Source: Cellulophaga tyrosinoxydans (GTDB lineage: Bacteria; Bacteroidota; Bacteroidia; Flavobacteriales; Flavobacteriaceae). From it: a stretch of 64,000 nucleotides of DNA. The position numbers and the translations under genes are program-made. The notes beneath the pieces were generated by a model, which saw nothing but the letters and a program-made list of their open reading frames with translations, had not been told where the DNA came from and did no database searches. The stretch spans positions 1 to 64,000 of the forward strand of contig NZ_FWXO01000003.1 of assembly GCF_900176415.1 (NCBI RefSeq), given 5' to 3'. Of the stretch, positions 27,604-36,731 are shown in pieces. The number at the start of each line of letters is the position of its first letter. The stretch's first letter is position 1.

Positions 27604-28440
27604 ATGATACGTTTACTACAAATAGAATTTATAAAACTTTGGAATAATAGAGCTAGTAAATTTCTAATATTCGCATATTTTGGCCTCATACTTTGTATGG
27701 CATTAATAGCTATGATAAAGATAGATAGGCCACCGATAGTTTTCAATATTGCCGATCAAGGAATATTTAATTTTCCCTATATCTGGCACATGAATACTTG
27801 GATTGCCTCTTGGCTTAAACTGTTCTTTGCTATTGTAATTGTGTCGATGATGGCTAATGAATATAGCAACAAAACTATTAAACAAAATTTAATCGACGGA
27901 CTCTCAAAAAAAGAGTTTCTTATGAGTAAATTTTTAATGGTAATTAGCTTTTCAATCCTATCCACAATTTTTGTGTTTTTAGTTTCTTTAGTCCTAGGAT
28001 TACTATATTCAGATTTTACTGAAATAGCGATTATTTTCTCAGATTTGGAGTATTTTCTGGGCTATTTTGTTAAGTTACTTGGTTTTTTCACCATGTGTTT
28101 ATTTTTGGGCTTATTAGTAAAAAGATCCGCTTTTGCATTAGGCTTTTTAATACTTTGGTGGGGTATTTTTGAAAACTTAATAGTGCGAATTTCTGCTTGG
28201 AAACTTTTTGGCAAAGAAGGCTCAGAATCAGTAATGCGCTTTATGCCACTAGAGGCCATGTCTAACCTTATTGTCGAACCAGTAACCAAGTTTAAGGCCG
28301 TGCAATCTTTAAGTACACAATTAGGCACAGATTTGTCTAGAGATTATGCTGTGCATTGGTATGATTTACTCATTGTTTTAGGCTGGACAGCTATTTTCAT
28401 ATATTTATCGTACGCGTTATTAAAGAAAAGAGATTTGTAG
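27604..28440 (+). CDS. ABC-2 type transporter permease
   Basis: 278 residues with about six hydrophobic segments (FLIFAYFGLILCMALIAMI, LKLFFAIVIVSMMA, ILSTIFVFLVSLVLGLLY, LLGFFTMCLFLGLL, ALGFLILWWGIF, LIVLGWTAIFIYLSYAL), and a cytoplasmic loop NEYSNKTIKQNLIDGLSKKEFLMSKF typical of ABC-2 permeases. It forms the membrane part of the exporter with the preceding ATPase. Only 25 bp separate it from the secreted type B protein that follows, so the three genes are probably co-transcribed. Confidence 0.9.
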   Translation: MIRLLQIEFIKLWNNRASKFLIFAYFGLILCMALIAMIKIDRPPIVFNIADQGIFNFPYIWHMNTWIASWLKLFFAIVIVSMMANEYSNKTIKQNLIDGLSKKEFLMSKFLMVISFSILSTIFVFLVSLVLGLLYSDFTEIAIIFSDLEYFLGYFVKLLGFFTMCLFLGLLVKRSAFALGFLILWWGIFENLIVRISAWKLFGKEGSESVMRFMPLEAMSNLIVEPVTKFKAVQSLSTQLGTDLSRDYAVHWYDLLIVLGWTAIFIYLSYALLKKRDL

Positions 28441-28447
28441 TATATTG

Positions 28448-28466
28448 TAGCGTCTGAGAAACGCTA
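28448..28466 (+). promoter_or_regulatory. inverted repeat ending at the start codon of the type B protein
   Basis: TAGCGT (28448-28453) and ACGCTA (28461-28466) are perfect complements around a 7-nt loop. The A of the ATG is the last base of the stem. It could influence initiation but may be chance. Confidence 0.25.
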
Positions 28467-31183
28467 TGCAAAAAAACTACTTTTTAATTTTATTACTATG
28501 CTTGTGCTCCTATAGTACTATTTATAGTCAAGGAGAAACATCTAATTGGTATTTTGGCCAAGGTGCTGGTGTGCGTTTTACGAATAATGGCAGTATTACC
28601 CCATTAACAAATGGCAAACTAAATACCGTTGAAGGTTGTACTTCTATTTCTGATGCAGACGGTAATTTATTAGCTTATACAGACGGTATAACAGTATATA
28701 ATAAAAACCATCAAATTGTTCAAAACGGAAATGGATTGTATGGAGATCCATCCAGTACGCAATCTGCAATCATGGTACCAAAACCAGAAGATCCTAACAT
28801 CTACTACATATTTACGGTTGATACCTCAGTTAATGACAATGATCCTGATTACGGTCTTAATTATTCTGTTTTAGACATTTCAATGAATGGCGGAAACGGT
28901 GCTATTGTTCAAAAAAATGTGAATTTATTACAAGATAGTTCTGAAAAAATTACCGGTGTTATAAAAGATTGTTTTGACAAATCTATTTGGGTAATAACAT
29001 TGGCAGCAGAAAATGGTTCTCCTGACTTTTTCAACACCTATCATTGTTTTGAGGTTAACACATCTGGTGTAAATACAAACGCAGTGCGCAATACTTTTGC
29101 AAATTTGAACATTGGCGATCCAAGAGGGTATTTAAAATTATCATCTGATGGCAAGAAAATGGTTAGTGCGAATGTCTCCGATGGCGTATACATTTATGAT
29201 TTTGAACCAGAAACGGGAACATTATCAAATCAGCTACAATTAACGGTACCTGGATATGAAAATCAAGCATATGGTGTCGAATTTTCTACAGAAGGTCGTT
29301 TCTTATATTTAAACACATTTACCAATGAAAATGTGAGTCAATCTTTATTATTACAATACGATCTAAATGCACCAGATATTTCGGGTTCTGTTGTTATTAT
29401 AGATCAAAGAGCAGCGTATAGAGGTGCTTTACAAATGGCGGAGAATGGTAAAATTTATAGAGCAAACCCTAATAGTTATACCGAAGGAATTCCTTTTTTA
29501 AGTGTTATTAATAAACCTAGTGAAAAAGGTTTAGCCGTAAATTATGTACATAATGCAGTCTCTTTAGCTGGCAACAATGTCATGCAAGGCTTACCTCCAT
29601 TTATACAATCATTTTTCAATAAAACAGATCTTATTAGGAATCCTGATGGTACCTCAAGTGCAACTTTGGAAATTTGTGAAGGAGATTCCTTTATTCTAGA
29701 AGCAGACAACATTCCTGGCGCTATTTACGAATGGGAAAAAGACGGCAACCCAATCGCTAATCCAAATAATTACTTTTTAGACATATCTAATGCCAGCCTA
29801 AATGAAGCTGGAAAATATAGTTTGAAAATAACCTCAGCGGACCCTAAAGTGTGCCCAATACTAGGAGAATCAGCAATTATAGTAAATCCCGCTCCTCCAA
29901 ATGGCACCTTAACTATTGTACAATGCGATATAGATAATGATAATTCTACCGATGGCATCACAACAATTAATCTCGAGCAAGCTTACATTTACGAAACAAA
30001 TTCGCGAGATTTTACTTTTACGTTCTATGAAAACGCTGCAAATTTAGCCAGTAATACGCCAATTACAAATACAATTGGCTATATAAACACAACACCATTA
30101 AACCAAACAATATATTACAAGGCTACAAGTACAAAATGGTGTGATTCTGAAGGGATAGTGGAAATCAGTATACTACCAACAACAGTTAGTATAAATCCAC
30201 AAAGTCCGTTTTATGCTTGTGACAATAATGCAAATGATTCGCAAGAATTAGGCACTTTTGATTTAGAAATGATCAAACTCCTTAACTATCCAAATTTAGA
30301 GGCAACATTCTATACCTCTTTGGCAGATGCTTCTTTAGAGCAAAATGCAGTTTCTGGCATATTAACAACAGCATCGACAAACTTGTATGTACGATTAGAA
30401 AATTCGAATGAATGTCAAGGTGTAGATGAAATAGCGTTAATCGTAAATTCTACTCCGATTTTATCTTTTCCTGAGCTTCATTATTTATGTACAGATGGCA
30501 ATGATCTGGTTTTAAACGCTCCGGATGGTTATGATGTATACAAATGGATAAAAGTAGAAAATGGCATAGAAACTATAATCTCAAACTCCACATTTATAGC
30601 TATTAATGAAATTGGAAATTATCAACTAGAATTAGGTTATGAATATATTACCAATGGCGGAACAATGGTATGTGAAAACAGCACTAATTTTGAGGTTAAA
30701 CCATCTAATATTGCCAATATAGAAACGATAGAAATTAAAGATCTATCTGATGAAAATACCATAGAAATTTTCACTTCAGGTGATGGTGACTATGAATTTT
30801 CTATAGATGGAATCAACTTTCAAGAAAGTCCTAAATTTGAAAATCTTTTACCTGGGTTTGTCACCGTTTATGTTCAAGATAAAAATGGCTGCGGCGTTAA
30901 AGATGAAAAAATTGCCATTATAGGCTATCCAAAATTTTTCACTCCAAATGGCGATGGCGCCCATGATAATTGGCAAATAATTGGTGTTGACGATATGTTT
31001 CAACCAAATAGCTTAATTACCATCTATGATCGTTACGGTACGCTTGTAGCCAATATTTCTCCAAAAAATAGTGGCTGGAATGGTAATTTTAATGGCCAGC
31101 CTTTACCGGCTTCGGACTACTGGTTCAAAGTAAATTTAGAAGATGGTAGAATTTTTAAAGGTCATTTTGCTCTAAAGCGATAA
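28466..31183 (+). CDS. secreted T9SS type B domain protein (905 residues)
   Basis: Signal peptide ~1-21 (ends TIYSQ). Residues ~25-390 look like a beta-propeller common in type B cargo (SNWYFGQGAGVRF ... TYTDGITVYN ... FLYLNTF). Then an Ig-like domain (~415-490, YEWEKDGNPI ... AGKYSLKI), repeated ~85-residue beta modules starting at CDIDNDN, CDNNAND and CTDGND, a SprB-like segment (~770-815, GDGDYEFSIDGINF ... VQDKNGCG), and a CHU_C domain (~820-905, PKFFTPNGDGAHDNW ... YDRYGTL ... LPASDYWFKV). Export through the T9SS and surface attachment are inferred from the C-terminal domain. It sits directly after an ABC exporter pair, and a small inverted repeat overlaps its start region. Confidence 0.88.
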   Translation: MQKNYFLILLLCLCSYSTIYSQGETSNWYFGQGAGVRFTNNGSITPLTNGKLNTVEGCTSISDADGNLLAYTDGITVYNKNHQIVQNGNGLYGDPSSTQSAIMVPKPEDPNIYYIFTVDTSVNDNDPDYGLNYSVLDISMNGGNGAIVQKNVNLLQDSSEKITGVIKDCFDKSIWVITLAAENGSPDFFNTYHCFEVNTSGVNTNAVRNTFANLNIGDPRGYLKLSSDGKKMVSANVSDGVYIYDFEPETGTLSNQLQLTVPGYENQAYGVEFSTEGRFLYLNTFTNENVSQSLLLQYDLNAPDISGSVVIIDQRAAYRGALQMAENGKIYRANPNSYTEGIPFLSVINKPSEKGLAVNYVHNAVSLAGNNVMQGLPPFIQSFFNKTDLIRNPDGTSSATLEICEGDSFILEADNIPGAIYEWEKDGNPIANPNNYFLDISNASLNEAGKYSLKITSADPKVCPILGESAIIVNPAPPNGTLTIVQCDIDNDNSTDGITTINLEQAYIYETNSRDFTFTFYENAANLASNTPITNTIGYINTTPLNQTIYYKATSTKWCDSEGIVEISILPTTVSINPQSPFYACDNNANDSQELGTFDLEMIKLLNYPNLEATFYTSLADASLEQNAVSGILTTASTNLYVRLENSNECQGVDEIALIVNSTPILSFPELHYLCTDGNDLVLNAPDGYDVYKWIKVENGIETIISNSTFIAINEIGNYQLELGYEYITNGGTMVCENSTNFEVKPSNIANIETIEIKDLSDENTIEIFTSGDGDYEFSIDGINFQESPKFENLLPGFVTVYVQDKNGCGVKDEKIAIIGYPKFFTPNGDGAHDNWQIIGVDDMFQPNSLITIYDRYGTLVANISPKNSGWNGNFNGQPLPASDYWFKVNLEDGRIFKGHFALKR

Positions 31184-31189
31184 TAACGT

Positions 31190-31867
31190 TTAAAATGAAT
31201 TATAAAACTCAAAGATTTTAATAAGATCCTCTTTTGATTTATTTCCCAATTTTTCTTTTTTCATATAGGCTTCAATTTTTTCAGCATCTTCTTTAAATAA
31301 ACTTAGAAAATCATTCTTTTTTCTGGGTAATTCTACGGCATTATGATCAGCCTGTGAAACAAAAAATTTGTCTGTTACACGCTTTAATGTAGGAGGTGTA
31401 TCTTCTTTCAAAGTAGATCTGGTTTTAACTCCTTCAAAAAATTTCACATCCTCTAATACTAAAAGTTTATGCCTTCCTTTAGTTAAAACCACAAAAAACT
31501 CAGTAGTAAATTCACCATCAACAAAATAATCAAATACTTGATACGTCTTATCAGTTGTAGTGAAGTTTATGGTCACGTTATAAGACATCGGCGCCAAATA
31601 AATCCCATCTTCCTGCTGTGCCTCCATTTGATTAGTATAGGCGTCATATCTCATAAAATACAACACTTTACCATCATTAATTTTGGCAGGCAAAAATTCC
31701 TCATTAATATATGGCGTTCCTACTAACGCTCCGCCTCCCAAATCAAAACTCTTAAAAACTGTACCTCTAATTAAATCTTGATCTAAAACGTCTTGAGCAT
31801 AAGCACTTATACTTATTAGTAGAAAAAATAGCATTTTAAACATGGTAAATAATTTTAATTCATACAT
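31190..31867 (-). CDS. secreted protein of unknown function
   Basis: 225 residues from the first ATG. Met9 (31843) starts a more compact signal peptide, MFKMLFFLLISISAYAQ, and is an equally plausible start. The mature chain begins DVLDQDLIRGTVFKSFDLGGGALVGTPYINEEF, contains beta-rich stretches, and ends in a Lys/Glu-rich helical tail (EDAEKIEAYMKKEKLGNKSKEDLIKIFEF). I do not recognise a family. Many flavobacterial genomes carry short periplasmic proteins of this type. It converges with the type B gene (6 bp apart, no terminator seen) and diverges from uvrB. Confidence 0.6.
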   Translation of the reverse strand: MYELKLFTMFKMLFFLLISISAYAQDVLDQDLIRGTVFKSFDLGGGALVGTPYINEEFLPAKINDGKVLYFMRYDAYTNQMEAQQEDGIYLAPMSYNVTINFTTTDKTYQVFDYFVDGEFTTEFFVVLTKGRHKLLVLEDVKFFEGVKTRSTLKEDTPPTLKRVTDKFFVSQADHNAVELPRKKNDFLSLFKEDAEKIEAYMKKEKLGNKSKEDLIKIFEFYNSF

Positions 31868-31906
31868 CTCTAAATCCCTCTATTATAGCTTAATACACAG
31901 AAACGA

Positions 31907-31914
31907 CAAAAGTA
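31907..31914 (-). promoter_or_regulatory. putative -7 box for the secreted protein at 31190-31867
   Basis: On the minus strand TACTTTTG fits TAnnTTTG and lies about 40 bp before the first ATG. No convincing -33 TTTG was found. Confidence 0.3.
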
Positions 31915-31973
31915 AATATACTTTTTTTTTAACGCTTAATTCTAATACCAATCAACTTTCGTAATTTTATAGT

Positions 31974-33962
31974 ATGAAATTTAAGGTCGTATCTGAATTC
32001 AAACCTACTGGAGATCAGCCCCAAGCTATAAAACAATTAGTACAAGGAATTGAAGTAGATGAAAAATACCAAACATTACTTGGTGTAACTGGTTCAGGAA
32101 AAACCTTTACCGTGGCTAATGTTATAGAAAATGTGCAAAAGCCAACGCTTGTTTTAGCACACAACAAAACGCTTGCAGCCCAATTATATTCAGAGTTCAA
32201 GCAGTTTTTTCCTGAAAATGCTGTAGAATACTTTGTTTCTTATTATGATTATTATCAGCCAGAAGCATATATACCTACATCTGGTTTATATATTGAGAAA
32301 GATTTATCTATAAATGAAGATATTGAAAAACTTCGTTTAAGCACTACATCTTCATTACTATCTGGAAGAAGAGATGTTATTGTTGTTGCGTCCGTTTCTT
32401 GCTTATATGGTATTGGAAATCCTATAGAATTTCAAAAAAATGTTATTTCTATAAAAAAGGATCAGGTTATTTCTAGAACCAAATTTCTACATCAATTAGT
32501 ACAAAGTTTGTATTCTAGAACAACCGCGGATTTCAGAAATGGTAATTTTCGTGTTAAAGGAGATGTTGTAGATGTTTTTCCTAGTTATGCCGACCATGCG
32601 TTTAGAATTCACTTTTTTGGTGATGAAATTGAGGAAATTGAAGCTTTTGATCCTTTAAAAAATAGCAAGTTAGAAAATTACGAAAACCTTAATATTTACC
32701 CTGCAAATATGTTTGTTACCTCACCAGACATTTTGCAAAATGCCATTCATCAAATTCAAGATGATATGGTAAAGCAAGTAGATTACTTTAAAGAAATAGG
32801 AAAACCTCTAGAAGCTAAACGACTTGAAGAACGCACAAGTTTTGACTTAGAAATGATTCGTGAATTAGGGTATTGCTCTGGTATTGAAAACTACTCGCGT
32901 TATTTAGATGGAAGAGAACCCGGAACAAGACCCTTTTGCCTTTTAGATTATTTTCCGGATGATTATTTAATGGTTATTGATGAGAGCCATGTAACCATTT
33001 CTCAAGTACATGCCATGTATGGAGGCGACCGTTCTAGAAAAGAAAATCTTGTAGAATATGGTTTTAGATTACCTGCGGCTATGGACAATAGACCCTTAAA
33101 GTTTGAAGAATTTGAAGCTTTACAAAATCAGGTTATTTTTGTAAGTGCAACACCTGCAGATTATGAATTACAACTGTGTCAGGGTGTATATGTAGAGCAA
33201 ATAATTAGGCCAACAGGATTACTAGATCCAATAATTGAAATAAGACCTAGCCTTAACCAAATAGATGATTTAGTTGAAGAAATTCAACAACGAACAGAAA
33301 AAGACGAACGTACTTTAGTAACTACATTAACGAAAAGGATGGCTGAAGAATTAGCCAAATATTTAGATAGGATTAATGTACGTTGTAGATACATTCATAG
33401 TGATGTGGATACCTTAGAAAGAGTTGAAATCATGCAAGATTTGCGTAAAGGTATTTTTGATGTACTTATTGGTGTTAACCTGCTACGTGAAGGCTTAGAT
33501 TTGCCCGAAGTATCATTAGTAGCTATTTTAGATGCTGACAAAGAAGGCTTTTTACGCAGTAATCGATCACTCACACAAACAGTAGGACGCGCAGCGCGTA
33601 ATTTAAATGGTAAGGCTATTATGTATGCCGATAAAATTACCAATAGTATGCAAAAGACTATTGATGAAACCAACTATAGAAGAGAAAAGCAAATTGCTTA
33701 TAACACCAAACACAATTTAGTACCTAAAGCGCTAAATAAAAGTTTGGACAGTGCCTTATCTAAAAATTCAGTTTCTACCTATCATTTTGAGAAGGAAGTA
33801 TTACGTGCAGCAGAACCAGATGTAGATTATTTAACGAAAGAACAAATAGACCAATTAATTCGTGATAAACGAAAAGATATGGAAAAAGCAGCTAAAGAAC
33901 TAGATTTTCAGCAAGCAGCTAAATTACGAGATCAAATAAAGGCCCTTCAAGAAAAGGTTTAA
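31974..33962 (+). CDS. uvrB: excinuclease ABC subunit B
   Basis: 662 residues, the normal UvrB length. Walker A GVTGSGKT (37-44), the damage-probing beta-hairpin YYDYYQPEAYIP, helicase motif II VIDESH, motif VI QTVGRAARN, and a C-terminal UVR motif (RKDMEKAAKELDFQQAAKLRDQI) for contact with UvrC are all visible. It acts with UvrA and UvrC in nucleotide excision repair, verifying damage and loading UvrC. No other uvr gene is adjacent. Confidence 0.97.
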   Translation: MKFKVVSEFKPTGDQPQAIKQLVQGIEVDEKYQTLLGVTGSGKTFTVANVIENVQKPTLVLAHNKTLAAQLYSEFKQFFPENAVEYFVSYYDYYQPEAYIPTSGLYIEKDLSINEDIEKLRLSTTSSLLSGRRDVIVVASVSCLYGIGNPIEFQKNVISIKKDQVISRTKFLHQLVQSLYSRTTADFRNGNFRVKGDVVDVFPSYADHAFRIHFFGDEIEEIEAFDPLKNSKLENYENLNIYPANMFVTSPDILQNAIHQIQDDMVKQVDYFKEIGKPLEAKRLEERTSFDLEMIRELGYCSGIENYSRYLDGREPGTRPFCLLDYFPDDYLMVIDESHVTISQVHAMYGGDRSRKENLVEYGFRLPAAMDNRPLKFEEFEALQNQVIFVSATPADYELQLCQGVYVEQIIRPTGLLDPIIEIRPSLNQIDDLVEEIQQRTEKDERTLVTTLTKRMAEELAKYLDRINVRCRYIHSDVDTLERVEIMQDLRKGIFDVLIGVNLLREGLDLPEVSLVAILDADKEGFLRSNRSLTQTVGRAARNLNGKAIMYADKITNSMQKTIDETNYRREKQIAYNTKHNLVPKALNKSLDSALSKNSVSTYHFEKEVLRAAEPDVDYLTKEQIDQLIRDKRKDMEKAAKELDFQQAAKLRDQIKALQEKV

Positions 33963-34020
33963 AAACTCTTCTTATTTTATCAACTATTTAGTTATCTTTT
34001 CTTGATTAAAACCTGAGACC

Positions 34021-35544
34021 ATGAATTCAATTCGCTCTTTATATGGGTTGTTATTTATTTTGATAAGTTTTTCTGCACAGGCACAAAGTTTATCAAAAGA
34101 AAAAATCTATGCCTTGTCAAAGGAAAAATTTCCAAAAGCAATAGAAAGCTACAACGCCTTTCTAGAATTACCGAATGATGGCCATTATCCAGATCAGATT
34201 GAGGATAATTTAATTTATTGTCAAAAAATATTTTCAGATTTAAAATTTGAACTAAAGCGAATAGAAACAACGGGAGCTCCACTCCTATTTGCACAAAAAA
34301 TTGTTCGTAAAAGTGCTAAAACGGTGTTGTTCTATATGCAAATAGACGGGCAAGCCGTGGATACTTTGGCTTGGGATCAGCCAAATCCGTTTAAGCCTGT
34401 TTTAAAAGAAAAGCAAAATAATTCATGGCAAATTATAGACATGAATTTACTCCAAGAACAATTTAATCCGGATTGGAGAATTTTTGCTCGTTCTTCTTCG
34501 GACTCAAAAGGACCTGCAATGTCGCTAATAGCAGCATTACAAATTCTTCAAGAACAGCGTATAAAACAGGCTTATAACATAAAAATAATAATGGATTTTC
34601 AAGAAGAAATGGGTTCTCCAACGCTTCCTAAAGCCGTATTAGACAATAAGGATTTACTTTCTGCCGACATGTTATTTATTATGGATGGTACAAGACATGT
34701 TTCTAACCTTCCTACACTTACTTATGGTGCCCGAGGAATTGCAACCGCCACTATAAAGTTCTTTGGTCCAATAGAGCCCTTACACAGCGGTCAATATGGC
34801 AATTATGCACCTAATCCAGTGTTTCAAGCCACTAAACTTTTAGGTGGCTTAAAAAACGACCAAGGCAAAGTTACTTTACCAGGGTTTTATGATGGAATCA
34901 ACCTAAGTAATGAAGAAAAAGAAATCTTACAGCGAACACTAGAAAATAAAGATAGTATTATGGCAAGATTAGGCATTTCTATACCTGATGCCATTGGTGA
35001 ATCTTATGAAGAATCTTTACAATATCCGTCGTTAAACATTAGAGGATTAAGTTCTGGATGGGTTGGGAAAGAAGTAAGAACAATTATTCCCTCGGAGGTT
35101 ACAGCCGAAATAGACATGCGTTTGGTGCCAGAATCTGATGGGAAAAAATTAATGGAATCTCTAAAAACTTATATCGAGGAAAATGGGTATCATTTGGTTG
35201 ACTCTATACCTACCGCCGAAGAAAGAATTAAGTATCCTAAACTTGCCTCTTTTACCTTTAGATTGGGATCCTTACCATTTAGAACAGAAATGAATTCAGA
35301 AATTGGCAATTTACTAAATAAGGCTATGAAAAAAGTTTTTGGTGATGCTGTAGTAAACATGAGAACCACCGGAGGCTCACAACCAATGTCGCCATTTATA
35401 ACCACATTAAACATTCCCGCTGTTTCTGTTAGAATACCTAATCCCGATAACAATATTCATAGTCCTAATGAAAATTTACGTATTGGAAACTTTCTAGAAG
35501 GTATTATTACGTGTTTAGCTATTTTAAATGAACCCGTAAAGTAA
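34021..35544 (+). CDS. secreted M20-family metallopeptidase-like protein with a substituted metal ligand
   Basis: 507 residues with a signal peptide (~1-21, ends SAQAQ). The M20 layout is present: FYMQIDGQAVD (105-114), ARSSSDSKGP (157-165, bridging Asp161), FQEEMGSP (193-200, Glu195/196), MDGT (Asp222), a dimerisation/lid domain, and a C-terminal NNIHSPNENL with the last metal-ligand His. The first ligand, His in the usual GHxD motif, reads Gln107 (MQID), so dinuclear zinc binding may be altered. My recollection is that related flavobacterial proteins carry the same Gln, which would make it a subfamily trait rather than decay. Substrate unknown; a periplasmic or secreted dipeptidase-like role is inferred. 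Confidence 0.85.
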   Translation: MNSIRSLYGLLFILISFSAQAQSLSKEKIYALSKEKFPKAIESYNAFLELPNDGHYPDQIEDNLIYCQKIFSDLKFELKRIETTGAPLLFAQKIVRKSAKTVLFYMQIDGQAVDTLAWDQPNPFKPVLKEKQNNSWQIIDMNLLQEQFNPDWRIFARSSSDSKGPAMSLIAALQILQEQRIKQAYNIKIIMDFQEEMGSPTLPKAVLDNKDLLSADMLFIMDGTRHVSNLPTLTYGARGIATATIKFFGPIEPLHSGQYGNYAPNPVFQATKLLGGLKNDQGKVTLPGFYDGINLSNEEKEILQRTLENKDSIMARLGISIPDAIGESYEESLQYPSLNIRGLSSGWVGKEVRTIIPSEVTAEIDMRLVPESDGKKLMESLKTYIEENGYHLVDSIPTAEERIKYPKLASFTFRLGSLPFRTEMNSEIGNLLNKAMKKVFGDAVVNMRTTGGSQPMSPFITTLNIPAVSVRIPNPDNNIHSPNENLRIGNFLEGIITCLAILNEPVK

Positions 35545-35575
35545 AAAAACGTCTCGATACAAGTACCGAGACGTT
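35541..35575 (-). terminator. intrinsic terminator of hsp20 (minus strand)
   Basis: AACGTCTCG / CGAGACGTT is a nine-pair stem around a ~10-nt loop. On the minus strand it is followed by a run of seven T that reaches the stop codon of the convergent peptidase gene. On the plus strand there is no T tract, so it serves hsp20. Confidence 0.75.
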
Positions 35576-35635
35576 CCTAACCAACTAACCAACCAATCAT
35601 TATGAAAATCTATGATATTCATAAAACTTTAATAC

Positions 35636-36073
35636 TTACCCTAATTCAATTAATCTTTTAGGCTTAGGTAAAGCTTCTTCCTTTTTTGGAAGATTAAAAC
35701 TTAATATTCCATTTTCATACGATGCTTTAATTGCATCTACATTAATAGTTTCTGGTAAGGTAAAACTTCTTTTAAATGATGAAAATGAAAATTCTTTTCT
35801 TGTATACTTTACTTTATTTTCTTCCTTCTCATCAACAACTTCATTGGATTGCTCAGAAGTGACTGTCAAAAGATCATTTTCAACTTCAATTTTAAAGTCT
35901 TCTTTTTTTCTTCCAGGTGCAATTAAATCTAGAACAAAGGAAGTTTCATCTTCTTTAATGTTTACTGAAGGAATTTTGCTATTCAACACTTCTGCTCCTC
36001 CAAACCAATCTGGTTTGAATATTTCATTCATTAATGCTGGAAACGAAACCTGATTTCTATTTACTATACTCAT
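35636..36073 (-). CDS. small heat shock protein, Hsp20/alpha-crystallin family
   Basis: 145 residues. The alpha-crystallin domain runs from ~45 to ~135: VNIKEDETSFVLDLIAPGRKKEDFKIEVENDLLTV, a charged loop (EVVDEKEENKVKYTRKEF), SFKRSFTLPETINVDAIKASYENGILSFNLPK. The conserved GILSFNLPK motif and C-terminal region fit an ATP-independent holdase chaperone that keeps unfolded proteins soluble. It is a single gene with its own terminator. Its upstream region carries an E. coli-like -35/-10 promoter and a repeated GACAnnnTGACAT element, consistent with stress control. Confidence 0.95.
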   Translation of the reverse strand: MSIVNRNQVSFPALMNEIFKPDWFGGAEVLNSKIPSVNIKEDETSFVLDLIAPGRKKEDFKIEVENDLLTVTSEQSNEVVDEKEENKVKYTRKEFSFSSFKRSFTLPETINVDAIKASYENGILSFNLPKKEEALPKPKRLIELG

Positions 36074-36125
36074 AATATCAATTTTTTAATTAAACTTTAT
36101 TCATTGTTTATATGTTAATTGACAA

Positions 36126-36154
36126 ATTATATACCAGAGATAAAAACATGTCAA
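36126..36154 (-). promoter_or_regulatory. sigma70-type consensus promoter of hsp20
   Basis: On the minus strand TTGACA (36154-36149), 17 bp, TATAAT (36131-36126): a perfect E. coli-style consensus, unlike the TAnnTTTG boxes seen elsewhere in this window. The predicted start would give a leader of roughly 45 nt. Confidence 0.5.
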
Positions 36155-36192
36155 TATGTCGTTTTTAATGTGATTAACAATGTCATTTTGTC
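36148..36192 (-). promoter_or_regulatory. tandem GACAnnnTGACAT operator-like repeats upstream of hsp20
   Basis: Minus strand GACAAAATGACAT (36192-36180) and GACATATTGACAT (36160-36148) are 32 bp apart, about three helical turns. The proximal copy contains the -35 hexamer. A regulator or alternative promoter element is inferred. No CIRCE element is present. Confidence 0.4.
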
Positions 36193-36320
36193 TTATAATG
36201 GTGCTTTTTCTCCATTTTATTTAAATATTTAAGGAATAAGACACCATAAATATGATGTAGAACACTGAAAATTAATGTCCCTATTATTTAAAATAGTACC
36301 TTGCGGCAAAATTTTAATGA

Positions 36321-36692
36321 ATGACGAATAATGATATCCTTAAGAAATTACGTGTAGCGTTAATGCTTAGAGATGACGAAATAGTAGATATATTAAAATT
36401 GGTAGATTTTAAAATGTCTAAAGCAGAATTAGGTGCCTTCTTTAGAAAAGAAGATCACCCGAATTACATGGAATGTGGTGACCAGGTGTTACGTAATTTT
36501 TTAAACGGATTGGTAATACATTTCAGAGGAACAAAAGAGAGTCCTAAAAATCCTAAAGTAACTTTAGCAAATCTTAAAAAAGGACCAAGCTTTAAAAAAA
36601 GCTATGATCCGGACTTTAAAGCTAAGCAAGAAAAAAAAGTGGATAAAAATATTATACACGGAAAGTACAAAAACAAAAAAAGTCCTAAGTAA
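36321..36692 (+). CDS. DUF1456 family protein (YehS-like)
   Basis: 123 residues. It begins MTNNDILKKLRVALMLRDDEIVDILKLVDFKMSKAELGAFFRKEDHPNY and continues CGDQVLRNFLNGLVIHFRG, the two-helix-pair layout of DUF1456/YehS. It is somewhat shorter than E. coli YehS. The C-terminal ~40 residues are Lys-rich. Function is unknown. ATG 36321 is used because the overlapping ATG at 36317 meets a stop after four codons. Its last codons form the left arm of the terminator. Confidence 0.8.
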   Translation: MTNNDILKKLRVALMLRDDEIVDILKLVDFKMSKAELGAFFRKEDHPNYMECGDQVLRNFLNGLVIHFRGTKESPKNPKVTLANLKKGPSFKKSYDPDFKAKQEKKVDKNIIHGKYKNKKSPK

Positions 36693-36705
36693 TCTTAGGA
36701 CTTTT
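36678..36705. terminator. bidirectional terminator between the DUF1456 gene and a small secreted protein gene
   Basis: AAAAGTCCTAAG / CTTAGGACTTTT, a perfect 12-bp stem with a 4-nt loop, with T-rich tails on both strands. The left arm and loop include the last codons and stop of the DUF1456 gene, so that gene ends inside its own terminator. Confidence 0.85.
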
Positions 36706-36731
36706 ACTAATAATCAACATAATAATACTAC

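Noticed and set aside
35549-35574. Terminator for the M20 peptidase on the plus strand
   Set aside because: No T tract follows the stem on the plus strand; the T run is on the minus strand, so it belongs to hsp20.
36074-36320. CIRCE/HrcA element for hsp20
   Set aside because: No TTAGCACTC-N9-GAGTGCTAA or close variant is present.
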